A stretch of 64,000 bases of DNA from Phallus indusiatus (Eukaryota; Basidiomycota; Agaricomycetes; Phallales; Phallaceae), in NCBI GenBank assembly GCA_027605045.1, contig JAQFWX010000096.1, positions 62,001 through 126,000 on the forward strand, written 5' to 3'. Position numbers and translations under genes: made by a program. The notes under the pieces are model-generated. The model was given only the letters and a program-made list of their open reading frames with translations. It made no database searches and was not told where the DNA came from. This document shows positions 22,860 to 33,534 of this stretch, one piece after another (position 1 is the stretch's first letter; every line of letters starts with the position of its first letter).

Positions 22860-23225
22860 AATCAACGTTTAACGGTCCAGGCTAATCTTTGTCCCTGAGA
22901 CTTAGTCCCTGCAAGATTTCCTTCGGGAGGGAGCGAGACATCTCCAAGTGAGTCAAAGTCGTCGGTCCCGACAACGTGGAAGTCTTGGCCATTTAATTTG
23001 CAGCCGTCGTAGAACGTCATCATAAGTCCGTCAAGACACAAGGAGATAACGGCGAGAAATGATATTGCTCAATTTGATATAAGCGCGATGGTATCTAGGA
23101 AATGCTGAATTAGAGATGACTACAAGTATTTGAAATATTACTGCACAATTAGCATTCAAAAGAAGCAAGTAACGTTGCTGCTGGCAAATCAACTGTTTAG
23201 TGTGATTTTTGAATCCGGAAGTCGA
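22860..23225 (-). pseudogene. Decayed companion segment, GST unit 1
   Basis: A block conserved between the three GST units, upstream of each GST. On the minus strand it reads a broken start (MSIDFRIQKSH then stop) and, about 190 nt on, an open stretch with LDGLMMTFYDGC, VVGTDDFDSLGDVSLPPEGN and LAGTKSQ. The same residues recur in unit 2, which suggests former coding sequence with an intron between the two parts. I cannot name the protein. A conserved promoter module without coding history is the alternative. Confidence 0.4.
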
Positions 23226-23340
23226 TACTCATTGGCTGCAGGTGATCGTGAGAACTAATCAACTAAGAAAACACAGACTTTTTGATAAATGTTGTTGAAT
23301 GTTGATGTTTATATCACCGAAATAAAATACAATTATTTGT

Positions 23341-24203
23341 TTACTGCCACTCGGCTGACAATTCCAACATTCTGTTCCATCTTCCATTGCCCCATGTCTT
23401 TATCTTGTCCCACAAGTCAGGACACGTCTTGGAAATAAGCAAAAATTGTCCCATGAATGCAAAATCCACCCGGGACACGACATCGCCCAGCAGCCAAGGC
23501 TTGTCGTTGGGATCAGCCGCGTTGAACGGCTTACCCCGTGCCCGCTCAAATATCTTTTCCAACAGCGCATACACCTCTTTCAGATCTCCAATTTTCGCCT
23601 CGACTTCATCTGCCTTGTATCCAATCTCATCAAATGGCTTTTGCATCCATCTAGATCTTGACTCCTTGAAATACTCTACGTCTTCCTCTTTCACACATTT
23701 CGCGATATTCGGGACCAAAAACCCGGCAATGCTGAGAAATATGGGGCTCGGATTACGGGCTAGAAATTCGTCCGCCTCTGCGAATGCTGCCTGCTTCTTT
23801 TCCCAGTCCGCGTCAGAACAACCAGACGGACGTACGGCGTACAAAGGAGGGTCAGGGTACGTCTCGTCTAGGTATTTTTCGATTTTAGACGAGTCCACGA
23901 TCTGGGTGTGAGGCGTCGTCGACGTGTCAATTAGTGCAGGCACGGAATAATACGGCTTTTCGAACGGGTGTTCGCTTGGTGGGAGACCCAGCTTCTCGTA
24001 AGTGGGCCTAATGTTGACAAACGTCAACAACTCGGTCTTGAAATTCAATTTCTTGTAGTTCAATTCAAGTCTGAGAAGCAAAGTAGTATTAGCAGTTGCG
24101 CAATAAAAGTTTGGAGAGAATCCTACTTATTTCTCCACACAAATGGAGACAAAGTGCCTCGCAGGGTGTCGAGGTCATATAGAATAAGAGTGGGTTCGCT
24201 CAT
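23341..24203 (-). CDS. Glutathione S-transferase, fungal GSTFuA-like, array copy 2
   Basis: Two exons (24127-24203, 23341-24070) give 268 residues. Same architecture as copy 1: MSEPTLILYDLDTLRGTLSP, then FVWRNKLELNYKKLNFKTEL, SVPALIDTS with the cis-proline, SSKIEKYLDETYPDPPLYAV, and the C-terminal KPWLLGDVVSRVDFAFMG. The intron sits at the same codon in all three copies, and the first exon is 77 nt in each. It differs from copy 3 by scattered substitutions (for example SPIFLSIAGFLVPNIAKCVK against NPKFRSILGFLIPNLVKCVK), mostly in the putative substrate-binding helices, which could mean different ligand preference; that is inference. Confidence 0.88.
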
Positions 24204-24257
24204 TGCTGATTCAAGAGGTTCTTGTTTGACAGTAAATTCGGTGCCTCCACTTGGATC

Positions 24258-24269
24258 GTATTTATATGC
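24258..24269 (-). promoter_or_regulatory. TATA box of GST copy 2
   Basis: Minus-strand GCATATAAATAC lies 55-66 nt before the start codon, matching the position in the other copies. Confidence 0.55.
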
Positions 24270-24439
24270 TGCAGAACACAGGATACCGATTTACGTCCTA
24301 CCGGAATTCTCATATTCGACTATCTTTGCTATGACATATATCACGATGGAAAATCAGTCGATGACCAATGCAGGAGAAGTGGTATGTATATCCATTACTA
24401 AAGGATAGTAACTCGCCTAAATCGCCTTTGGCGTAAGGA

Positions 24440-24810
24440 CCCGAATATATTCTTGATCAAGAAACGTTTAACCGTCCAGGCTAATCTTTGTTACCTGAGA
24501 CTCAGTCCCTGCGATATTTCCTTCGGGAGCGAGTGGCACGGTAAGTAGGTCAAAGTCGTCGGTCCCAGTATACGTGGAAGTCTTGGCCATGCCCATGATT
24601 TTGCAGCCATTGTAGAGTATCATTTTGTCAGGACACAAGGAAATAGCTGCGGAAATGTATTGAATTTGATATAAGCGCGGTGGTGTCTAGGAAATGCAGA
24701 ACTAACGACGAGAATTTGAAATCTTACTGCTCCATTAGAAGCCAATAACGTTGTTGCTAACAAATCACCTCTTGAGCGTGATGTTTCAATCCGAAAGTCG
24801 ATAATCATTT
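24440..24810 (-). pseudogene. Decayed companion segment, GST unit 2 (best preserved)
   Basis: Minus-strand reading from an ATG at 24808 gives MIIDFRIETSRSRGDLLATT and LLASNGA, followed by a good donor (GTAAGA) and an acceptor (CCGCAG). A second open part reads ISLCPDKMILYNGCKIMG and TGTDDFDLLTVPLAPEGN. The two parts do not join in frame with these sites, so the segment looks like a relic. It is the most intact of three copies; no family is recognised. Confidence 0.45.
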
Positions 24811-24928
24811 ATTGGCTAGCTGTAGGTGGTCGTGAGAACTAATAGAGTCAGAAAAACACAGTCTTTTTGATAAAATGTCGTTGAAATGTGGACGTTTATA
24901 TCACCGAAATAAAATACAATTTATCTAT

Positions 24929-25788
24929 TTACTGCCATTCAACTGACAATTCCAACATTCTGTTCCATCTTCCATTGCCCCATGTCTTTATCTTGTCCCA
25001 CAAGTCAGGACACGTCTTAGAAATAAGCAAAAATTGTCCCATAACTGCGAAATCCACCCGGGACACGACATCGCCCAGCAGCCAAGGCTTGTCGTTAGGA
25101 TCAGCCGCGTTGAACGGCTTGCCCCGCGCCCGCTCAAAGATCTCTTCCAGCTGCGTAAACGCCTCTTTCAGATCTCCAATTTTCGCCTCGACTTCATCTT
25201 CCTTGTATGCAATGTCATCAAATGATTTTTGGAACCATTTGGATCTTGACTCCTTGAAATACTCTACGTCTTCCTCTTTCACACATTTCACGAGGTTCGG
25301 GATCAAGAACCCGAGAATACTGCGAAATTTGGGGTTCGGATTACGGACTAGAAAGTCATCCGCCTCCGCGAACGCTGCCTGCTTCTTTTCCCAGTCTGCA
25401 TCAGAACAGCCAGGTGGCCGAACTGCATACAAAGGTGGGTCTGGGTACGTCTCGTCGAGATATTTTTCGATTTTAGACGAGTCCACGATCTGGGTGTGAG
25501 GCGTCGTCGACGTGTCAATTAGTGCAGGCACCGAATAATACGGCTTTTCAACCGGGTGCTCGCTTGGTGGGAGACCCAGCTTCTCGTATGTGGGCCTGAT
25601 GTTGACAAACGTCAACGACTCGGTCTTGAAATTCTGTTTCTTGTAGTTCAATTCCAATCTAAAAAGCAAGGTATTAGCAGCTTCGCAATCAAAGCTTAGA
25701 GAGAATTCTACCTGGTCTTCCACACGAATGGAGACAAAGTGCCTCGCAGGGTGTAGACGTCATATAGAACAAGAGTGGGTTCGCTCAT
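24929..25788 (-). CDS. Glutathione S-transferase, fungal GSTFuA-like, array copy 3
   Basis: Two exons (25712-25788, 24929-25658) give 268 residues. Begins MSEPTLVLYDVYTLRGTLSP, then FVWKTRLELNYKKQNFKTES; SVPALIDTS and SSKIEKYLDETYP are as in the sisters, and the C-terminal domain holds KPWLLGDVVSRVDFAVMG, ending MLELSVEWQ. All key positions of the fold are kept and there is no break. Flanking sequence on both sides repeats that of copies 1 and 2, so the gene arose by tandem duplication of a whole unit of about 1.6 kb. Confidence 0.88.
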
Positions 25789-25839
25789 TGCTGGAGAAAG
25801 GTTCTTGCTCGACAGTGAATCAGTGCCTCGACTTGGATC

Positions 25840-25850
25840 GTATTTATACA
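25840..25850 (-). promoter_or_regulatory. TATA box of GST copy 3
   Basis: Minus-strand TGTATAAATAC lies 52-62 nt before the start codon. Confidence 0.5.
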
Positions 25851-26029
25851 TAGGATACCGATGTACGATCGGATTTTCTCATGTTCGACTATCTTTGCTA
25901 TGATACGCACTACGATGGAAAACCAATCGATGACATGACCAATGCAGAAGAAGTAGCCCATTAGGACAGTGACTCGCGTAAATCACCTTGATGTATGGAC
26001 TGCTTGATTAAAAGTTGATGGTCCACTGG

Positions 26030-26370
26030 CAGGCTAATCTTTGTCCCTAAGATTCATGATGCATGACATCCCTATCAGATATCGACACTCAAGTGAGTCA
26101 AGTCGTCGGTTCCGATATACTACGTCCCATACGAGACAGTCTTGGCCATTTTGAAGCCATCGCAGAAATGTCAAAGTTCTGTTAGGACACGAGGTGATGT
26201 GAAATGTATTAGTATCTAGGAAATGCATATGACTACGAGTATTTGAAAATCTTACTGCTCAGATAAGCATGTAGAAGAAGCCAGCAACGTTGCGTATAGC
26301 AAATCAGCTGTTTAGAGTGATTTAGAAACCAGAGATCAAAGTTCATTGGATGCAGGTGGCCGTGAGAACT
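26030..26370 (-). pseudogene. Decayed companion segment, GST unit 3
   Basis: Third copy of the block found upstream of the other two GSTs. It is the most degraded: it begins MNFDLWFLNHSKQLICY on the minus strand and keeps GTDDL-like and AATCTTTGTCCCTAAG sequence, but stops and small deletions break every frame. Confidence 0.4.
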
Positions 26371-26603
26371 AATCGAGTAACCGTCCTCATTGCCTTTTGC
26401 CGATCCCTTGCCGACACTGTCGTCCACAGAAGCCTTTGTCCACACTTCCGCCCTTTGACGATTGTAAAAAAAAACATGAAAGACAAGGACACTCGCAATT
26501 CAACCCAACTCGCCCCTTCTTTATTTAAATTGCCACTTGGCTAACTTTCTTTTTTGGCTCATCACCACATCTCTCTGCACTTTCACTGCAATTTCAAATT
26601 ATT

Positions 26604-28933
26604 ATGAACGACAATGCTGGCGAGGGTCCTTTCGAGCGACCGGAGGACAATGTCAGATTATACCTGACGATTGCTAAATTATTAATGATGACTCTAGGGG
26701 AGTCAGCACCTCCAATGCCCCCCGTTGAACACAAAGCGCATCTAAACCACCTCCACGTCCAACCCGAGCCATACCGCAAGAGACTCGCCGCTCTTATCTC
26801 ATGCAGAGACGTACCTCAGTATGATCAACAGGTCAAAGCATGTAAGTTCGCGGTTTTCTCAGCCATTCGCGTCTCTATTGACTCATTATGAACAAGTGAC
26901 TGCACGACTTCCTACTACTCCACTAAACGTACCCAACCTGGATGAACGCACAGGCGCAGCTTTCACCATCCCCGTCCGCGGTTTGCAATTAAACATACCA
27001 GATGCATTTCTACCACGTCCCACCACTTTCGACGACATGACACCCTGGTTCTACGCGTACCCATTCCCAACTCTCATCCGATCCATGCAAGTCTCTTTCC
27101 CCGCGTCTGCCGCTCACTGGAGTATAACCCCCTCGCCATACCAAGACCCCGATCGACGCATATGGAAAACATATGTGTGGCGTAAAATGCCTCCACCCTC
27201 TGATTTAGAGACTTATTACCGATTCCCGCAAAACTCTGCACCTGAATGTTCTATGATTATTTGTGTTCAGCCTCCTTGGATTATTTCCGAAGCGGATATC
27301 GAGTCCTTCAAAAGAACTACGGAAGTGGGTTGCTTCCCACTGAAAGTTATTTAGTATATTCACATCTTATTTTCAGTTTCCTACGTTCATTGAACAAGAA
27401 AATGGTAACAGACCATACAAAAGCGCGCACCGAATATGGGCCAAGGTAGGTTGTTAATAACACACACATATTTAATGTTTCTGACGCGTTTTTTTTCAGC
27501 TCTGGGACTTGTGTGCTCAGGCTAAATGTCGGTTCTGGGTTTGGACGACTTATAATCGATGGATCTTTGGCTCGTTCTCAAAAAGTACGTTACATGATCG
27601 CCCATCAAAATTTATACATCTCTAATTATCCAAATGTAGGTTTCAGAGCTGGACATATTTTTGCCATTAAACCCTTCAACGCGCATTACCCTACCATCAT
27701 GCAAACCTTGGTCTTTCATACCGCCAAATCAATGGGTCTTGCAGATGGTCTATATATTCCTGAAGTATGTCAAAATTTTCCATAACTTCATATATTATAA
27801 TAACTCATCGATCGGTTATGCAGTACTTTGATTCTACGGATGATAGTGACGATCCACCGGATGATTTACCACAACCGCCTGACTACCCCGGCATGTACTT
27901 TCCCGATTCCGAATCAGAATGGGAAGGAATGGATGAAGGTTGGTAGTATATGAATTTACACCTCTCTTTACTAATTTCTCCCACAGATATAGGCATATCA
28001 GCAGGCGTATCGGATTATATCGACGCACGACTATCTGCTTATGGTTCAGCAGCCAACGTCGAACAGCCCGTTGTTCGAATTTTCCGAGACATTTACCCAA
28101 ACAGGCGTCCTCCACGAGCACCTCCGAGACGGCGTCGACCTACTCCACCTGCAGCTGTGGCTGGACCTTCGTGGGCGGGTCCCTCGTTGTTTAGAGCGCG
28201 GAGAGCCTCGTTAATCAACAGCAGATCGTCCGCGTCTCCTCGTGCCTCTGGATCTGGAACTGTTGCTAACCAAAACCGGGGTGCTGATGGCGGAGAAGGT
28301 TCTGATACGGAGTTGAACGAAGAGGATGATGATGGTGCACCGGTTGAACCTGTCAGAGAATATTGGGGTGTATCTCGTGCGCCCGCGGAGGTTACGGAGT
28401 CTATTGTCGACTGGTCCGATAATATCGAAACGGACGATACGATGGTAGAAGAATTATTGCAGATAGACGAAGAAGAAGAAGAAGGAGATGAAATCGAACA
28501 TGGCAACGAAGAAGAAGGAGAAGGAGAAGGAGAAGATCCTGATGCTACTCCAGATGATATTATCACGCATCATTTGCCTATTGAACAGCTTTATTACTCC
28601 GCTATCGAAAGCATTAACGAAAACGGGGGCGATTCACTTTCGGTTCCTGCCCCATCGGCGGTGACGTATCATCCACCTCAACCATCGACGTATCATAGAG
28701 GTGGTTATATGACTGTTATACCAGAGCTGGGAGAAATCCGAGAACAGGAAGAAACGCAAGCTTTGGAGGAACAGCAGAGGAGAGATGTTGCTGTTGAGGC
28801 TAGATGGAGGGAGCTTCAGACTGTTGGAGTGCCTATGGTGGAAGGGGCGGGGACTACTGGTGATGTAAATGGTGCTGTTGCTAGTTCGTCGGGACGAGAT
28901 TATCATGTTATTCCATCGGCTTCGAGAGCGTGA
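26604..28933 (+). CDS. Uncharacterised protein, family X member A
   Basis: Seven exons (26604-26841, 26897-27324, 27377-27445, 27500-27584, 27640-27764, 27824-27938, 27987-28933) join in phase to 668 residues. No known domain is recognised. The middle part has a core shared with two other genes in this window (33.5 and 37.1 kb): HRIWAKLWDLCAQAKCRFWV, then TTYNRWIFGSFSK, an aromatic-rich segment and TIMQTLVFHTAKSMGLADG. Before the core there is IICVQPPWIISEADIESF, equivalent to the VLAPW region of the other two. A 330-residue tail, found only here, is first Arg/Pro-rich (RRPPRAPPRRRRPTPP), then strongly acidic with Glu/Gly runs, and looks disordered and probably nuclear. Function unknown. Confidence 0.8.
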
Positions 28934-29166
28934 AATATATACATATGTACATATGCTTTTTTTTTTCTTTTCCTTGTCGTTTACGGTAGATTATCGTTGT
29001 AATCAATGAATGAAGAAAAGTTATGCTTTATGATTTTGACTGTTTCTTCAACAAACAGCCTTTTGAATTCAGAGATCGAGATAATCTTGAAGATTCGTTA
29101 TGTAAGCCACCGGATACCCTTACGTAATATCCGGAGCTCTTTGCTTCAAAAATACCAAACGCAACG

Positions 29167-30994
29167 ATGAATGCTGTAGACTCATACCCGCTAGATGCGG
29201 ATTATGAGGGAGCCGGTATTTTACCACCCGAGGAAGATCAGGAGCATGTTTTAGAGCAGGAGGACCAGGAGGAAGAACAGGAGGAACAGGAACAAGAGGA
29301 ACAGGCTGAGGAAGTTGAACAGGAAGAGCAAGAGGATGAACAAGAGGATGAGGGAGACTTATTTGGAGACGATGGGTTAGTTGTTTGTTATCTTATTGTT
29401 ATTATATTTCCTTATCATTGGCATCTGAATAAGGCCTCAAGACGCTGAGCCTCGTACCGCGCCAACGAGTGAAGCTCCAACGACGGCTGGGACAACGCCA
29501 ACGCCTGGTCCTGGTACAGACGATGGTCTTACTTCTCCGGAGCGACGACATCGTAAAGCTTTGGAATATGAAGAAGACGATCAGGACGAGCCTGAAGAGG
29601 AGGTGCAATTGCGAGATGCGAATGTGCAGATTCCTAACATTCCTGTTCCTAGAAGTAGCGATGATAATGTGAGTTTTGTTTGTTCTCTCACAAGCTTTTC
29701 TTCCTTTATTTAAGAAGCGTGTAATTTCTAGTATTGGGTTATTCGGCTGCCCAATTTTATTAAACTCGATTCAAAACCTTTTCATCCGGATATGTATGTC
29801 GGCCCAGAACAGGAGGAAGATGCTACAGGCGACGCCGATGCCGCGCTCAAGGAACGCAGTCTGAGTATCAAAATGGAGGTTGAAAACACGGTTCGATGGA
29901 GGTGGACTAAAGACGAGAATGGAATTGATGTAAAGTGGTTTTTTTGGTCCTGCAATCCTCCTTTGCGACTTTTTCTCATTCGATAGTAGCGCAAACAATC
30001 TAATAGTCGTGTTATACGATGGTCGGATGGAACGATGAGTGTACAATTGGGTAAAGAACTATTTGACGTCAATCAAAATATTGATACAACTGCTACAACG
30101 TCACGCCAAATGGGCTCTCAAGCGCAGTCGCAGTCGCAATCGCAATCACAGTCTCAGTATCCACCATCGTCAGTCTCGCGCGGTCAAGGTCTTACCTATC
30201 TCGTAGCGCAACACAAGCGCGCTGAAGTATTGCAAGCAGAAAGAGTTATCACTGGCCATCTCACTTTACGGCCTACCGGAATGCAATCGGAGACACATCG
30301 AAAACTCGTGCGTGCTGTAGGGCAGAAACATAGTAAAGTGGCGAGATTAAGACTTGCGCCGAATGAACTTGTGCAGAGAGATCCGGATAGAGAGCTTGCT
30401 GAGCTTGCCAAAAGCGTGAAGAAAGGGGGGAAAGCTGGAAAAGGCAAAAAAGAGGATGGTGGACTTGGAGGACTTGGAAAGAAGAGGAGTGGGGGTAGTG
30501 GAAGGAGAAGAGATCAAATGTGGAGTGATGATGAAGATGAAGGACCGGTACGAGGACGAAGCAGTCTCGGTGGTAGTGATAGTGAAGATTTCGATTTGAG
30601 TCCGAAGAAAGGTGATGGGAAACCGAGAGAACGCGGAGAATATCAGATGGACGACTTTGTTGTTTCGGATGAAGAAGATGAAGAAGACGAGTTTGGTAAT
30701 CCTAAAAGTAAGAAGAGCTCGGAAAAAGTTTCTGGTGAGAAAGATGCATTGGAAGAGGCGGAGGATAGGCTGGAAGAGGAAGTTAGGAAGAAGAAAAAGG
30801 CGAAAGGTGGTGATGCGGGAGATGCTGAAGAGCCGGAGTTTAGTGATGAAGATGAAGAAGATAAAATGGACGTTGAAAGTGAGGAGGAAGAGGATGAAAA
30901 TGAGGATGAGGAGATGGCTATTAGAAAACCTAGAGCTGGGGCAACTAAAAGGAAGCGTGTGGCTATCGAAGAGGAGGAAGGAGAGGAAGAATAA
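29167..30994 (+). CDS. LEO1: RNA polymerase-associated protein LEO1 (Paf1 complex)
   Basis: Four exons (29167-29375, 29434-29668, 29732-29929, 29990-30994) join in phase to 548 residues. The N terminus is an extreme Glu/Gln/Asp repeat, as in LEO1 proteins. The conserved centre reads YWVIRLPNFIKLDSKPFHPD, KMEVENTVRWRW, SNSRVIRWSDGTMSVQLG, LTYLVAQHKRAEVLQAE, LTLRPTGMQSETHRKL and VARLRLAPNELVQRDPDREL, the LEO1 domain that dimerises with Paf1. The C-terminal tail alternates basic (KKGGKAGKGKK) and acidic stretches. Known role: part of the Paf1 complex on elongating RNA polymerase II, linking transcription to histone modification. Confidence 0.93.
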
Positions 30995-31418
30995 TTATCT
31001 TGTTGTATCTGCGTGTATTGTTATCTATATCATTTGATTTTTGAGCACGAGGACATTGGATCTAATCACTGCTTTCAATCAGCCTCCACCAATCAGAAGT
31101 TATTCCGGCCATCAATAAATTAAATATCCTACTTTTTGTCTTCAAAATCATATTTGCGTATGCACTCACTCGACTGGTCAACAAAACAATACGCAAATCG
31201 GGAATTTATGTAAGAAGTACTGGCAGAACCCTCTCAATGCATACTTCCCACCTGCCAAAGTTTATTCCCGCACACATTTTTACGTGTTATCGCCGCTACT
31301 AGTGCTATAATTTCAATATCTGGCTGTAAGTGTTTATAATTATCCAGATTCATTCATTGTCTTTACTTTACAAAGTACGGCTCGTGTTACACCGATAATT
31401 CCTACGATTTACTAGAAA
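30995..31418. other. Intergenic spacer
   Basis: 424 bases between two genes in the same direction. It should hold the LEO1 3' end and the promoter of the next gene; no element was recognised. Confidence 0.4.
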
Positions 31419-33198
31419 ATGGCGTACTTTTGGCAGCTTTCTGGCCCGGACAGTCATTTTGAACGTAGATGGGATAGAGGCAATCCAAATGAAAACATCG
31501 CCAACGTCGTGTTGGGGAATTTCAAGAGAAAGATGAAAGCTGACGGAGGAGTGTTTCTTCTCATGGGTGCGTTTAGTTGCCTCTCAATTTATGAATCGCA
31601 ACTGAACAACGCAATTATTTACATTTCTCGCGTTTAGGAGTCAAGGATACAGGTGCCTCTCAGATTCTCATTCCAGAGTGTATGAGCTATTTGTGCGAAT
31701 CACTGCGTAAATGGAAGTTTCACCCTTATTCTTCGTTCGAATTCGCGTCCGTTTCCCCAATCTATGTGGAGACACCTCAAAGACTTCTCGCTCTCCTCAC
31801 AGAGCGTCAAAATTTGGCAAAGAATACGAAAGCTAAAAAGGAAAGGAGGGATATATCAAAAGCGAATGGGAAGTTTTGTGGAGGGCCTCGTAACCTGACA
31901 CGAGCAGAATTCGAACGCGGACGGTAAGAGAAAGACACAAATTTGGAATTCTAAAGATTCTGTTCACGTCGAAGGCTTTCAGGACATTTTGGCAAGTTCT
32001 TACATGCGCTCCAGATGCCGCCGCGATATACGGTTTATCTCACCCTTGGTGGATTCAGTCCATCAGTATTTTGAGTTTCGCATTCAGTTTTTGGAGACCT
32101 GACGGGAGTGGAAGAGTGTCCGCTGAGCACTTACTAGTAACGAGCATTACCGAGTTCGACATCCGGTCTCAGGAACAAAACCAGTCATGGTGCTATAGGA
32201 TCGAAGAACAGTTTGGGCTTCAGAACGCTGACGAGCTGGTATTTGATTTCAAACATCATACTGTCTTTATTTACGGCAAAAACTGAGAAAAAAATTAATC
32301 ATAAAGGACTCCTCTATTAGTGTTGCAACTGAAATTCTCCCGCAGAAGGAGGTCGTGAAACGCGTGCAAGATCGATTGAATCTCGCTATGTCCCGCGGTC
32401 CTGTCGTTCTTTTAGTTCACGAATTTGGCATTGCAGAACGAGAACAGCTTTCGTCGCTCGGCTTTGACGTTTCAAAATGGGTAAACGGGTTCGGTCCTCT
32501 TCTCGGGTACAACGACGCCGAAGCGTTTCCGAATAAAAAGGAAGAACGAGAACATTCTTCTCCTGGTGCTCGACATATGAAGTCTAAATCAAGATCACGA
32601 TCTCCTCGTCGTACGCACGTTGCTAGTTCTAGTGGTAATGGAAGGAACATCGATCGCAGTCCCAGAGTCAAACGCGATACGGAAGATGTTAAAGTCAAAG
32701 ATGAGAAAGTGAAGCTGGATGATCTACCAGACGTTCCACTCGAACCTCCTCCAGACAATAACAATGTTTATGTTATCAGCATCGTCGATTTATACAAAGC
32801 TGTCACAGGCAAATACTGGGAGAGGATTACGCCGAACGTTATATTCGATATGCTAACAAGACATGGAGGTGACTTAGAAAGACCGAGAATACCAAGGAAT
32901 ATTGAACTTGATTCAACGCAAGTACCAATCCTACTTCTGTTTCGACATTTTTGCCTAATAATTTTTATGTAGGCATATCATGCAGTCTTGGTTAGCAATG
33001 GTGAAAGGGCCGTTTATTGATGAGCAGATGGATATTCTCAGTCGAGTCTCGCTGCCGTCGTCTACACAACAGCCGGAAAATGCACAAGGTAATGCCGCAA
33101 CTGGTGAACTGCAGGATTTGCATAATGCACGGCCCGCCGCCACTCAACGGCGCCCCTTTGTTGACCCATTCAACGACTCCGACTCTGATTCTGATTGA
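31419..33198 (+). CDS. Gfd2/YDR514C-like protein (RNase H-fold family), probable
   Basis: Model: exons 31419-31566, 31638-31923, 31983-32262, 32346-32917 and 32973-33198, 503 residues, all phases agreeing. The first three exons read MAYFWQLSGPDSHFERRWDR to SWCYRIEEQFGLQNADELVF. The fourth reads KRVQDRLNLAMSRGPVVLLV, then HEFGIAEREQLSSLGFDVSK, resembling the GPVxLLVHD region of Gfd2/YDR514C-like proteins. A Ser/Arg-rich insert follows, then VYVISIVDLYKAVTGKYWER; the last exon has HIMQSWLAMVKGPFIDEQ and an acidic DSDSDSD end. The final intron needs a GC donor (GCAAGT). The 32262/32346 join is the weakest; exons 1-3 and 4-5 could be separate genes. The usual NAGN-type motif of the family is not visible. 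Function of the family is not established. Confidence 0.55.
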
Positions 33199-33534
33199 CA
33201 TAAATAACTTGCTGATTGTGCTTTTTTTGATGTACCACTAAGAGATTTTGAAAGTTTCTATCTTCATAATGTTCCGTTTCTAAGCGACACGAGGACAGTT
33301 TACTACTATCATTAATATTCCGAAAATGTAGACCACACTACATACGTACTGTGGACATTGAACACGATTGGACCACAGTCCCCATCGTCCCTTGCTCCTG
33401 CATTTGTTCCTTCCTCATCGTTGTACCTTGTTGTCTCAAAGGTATAATGTCCTTAATGTTAGAAATTTTATAAAAAGGTGTCCCGTTGGACAGATGTCCA
33501 AAGTTTTATCTTAACATCTTACAGCGCAAAAAAT
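33199..33534. other. Intergenic spacer with TATA box
   Basis: 335 bases between two same-direction genes. The only recognised element is the TATA sequence near its right end, listed separately. Confidence 0.4.
33469..33478 (+). promoter_or_regulatory. TATA box of family X member B
   Basis: TATAAAAAGG lies 57-66 nt before the start codon at 33535. Confidence 0.5.

Larger units (their letters stand above)
21722..26380 (-). repeat. Tandem array of three GST units (about 1.6 kb each)
   Basis: Units of about 21.72-23.28, 23.28-24.87 and 24.87-26.38 kb each hold, in order on the minus strand, the decayed segment, an ATGACCAATGCAG-containing spacer, a TATA box, a two-exon GST and a short 3' region with CACCGAAATAAAATACAA (in units 2 and 3). 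Similarity runs through non-coding parts, showing duplication of whole units. Confidence 0.85.

Noticed and set aside
24888..25499. 203-codon open frame on the plus strand
   Set aside because: It is the antisense of GST copy 3, and the same happens at copies 1 and 2; codon structure of the minus strand explains it.
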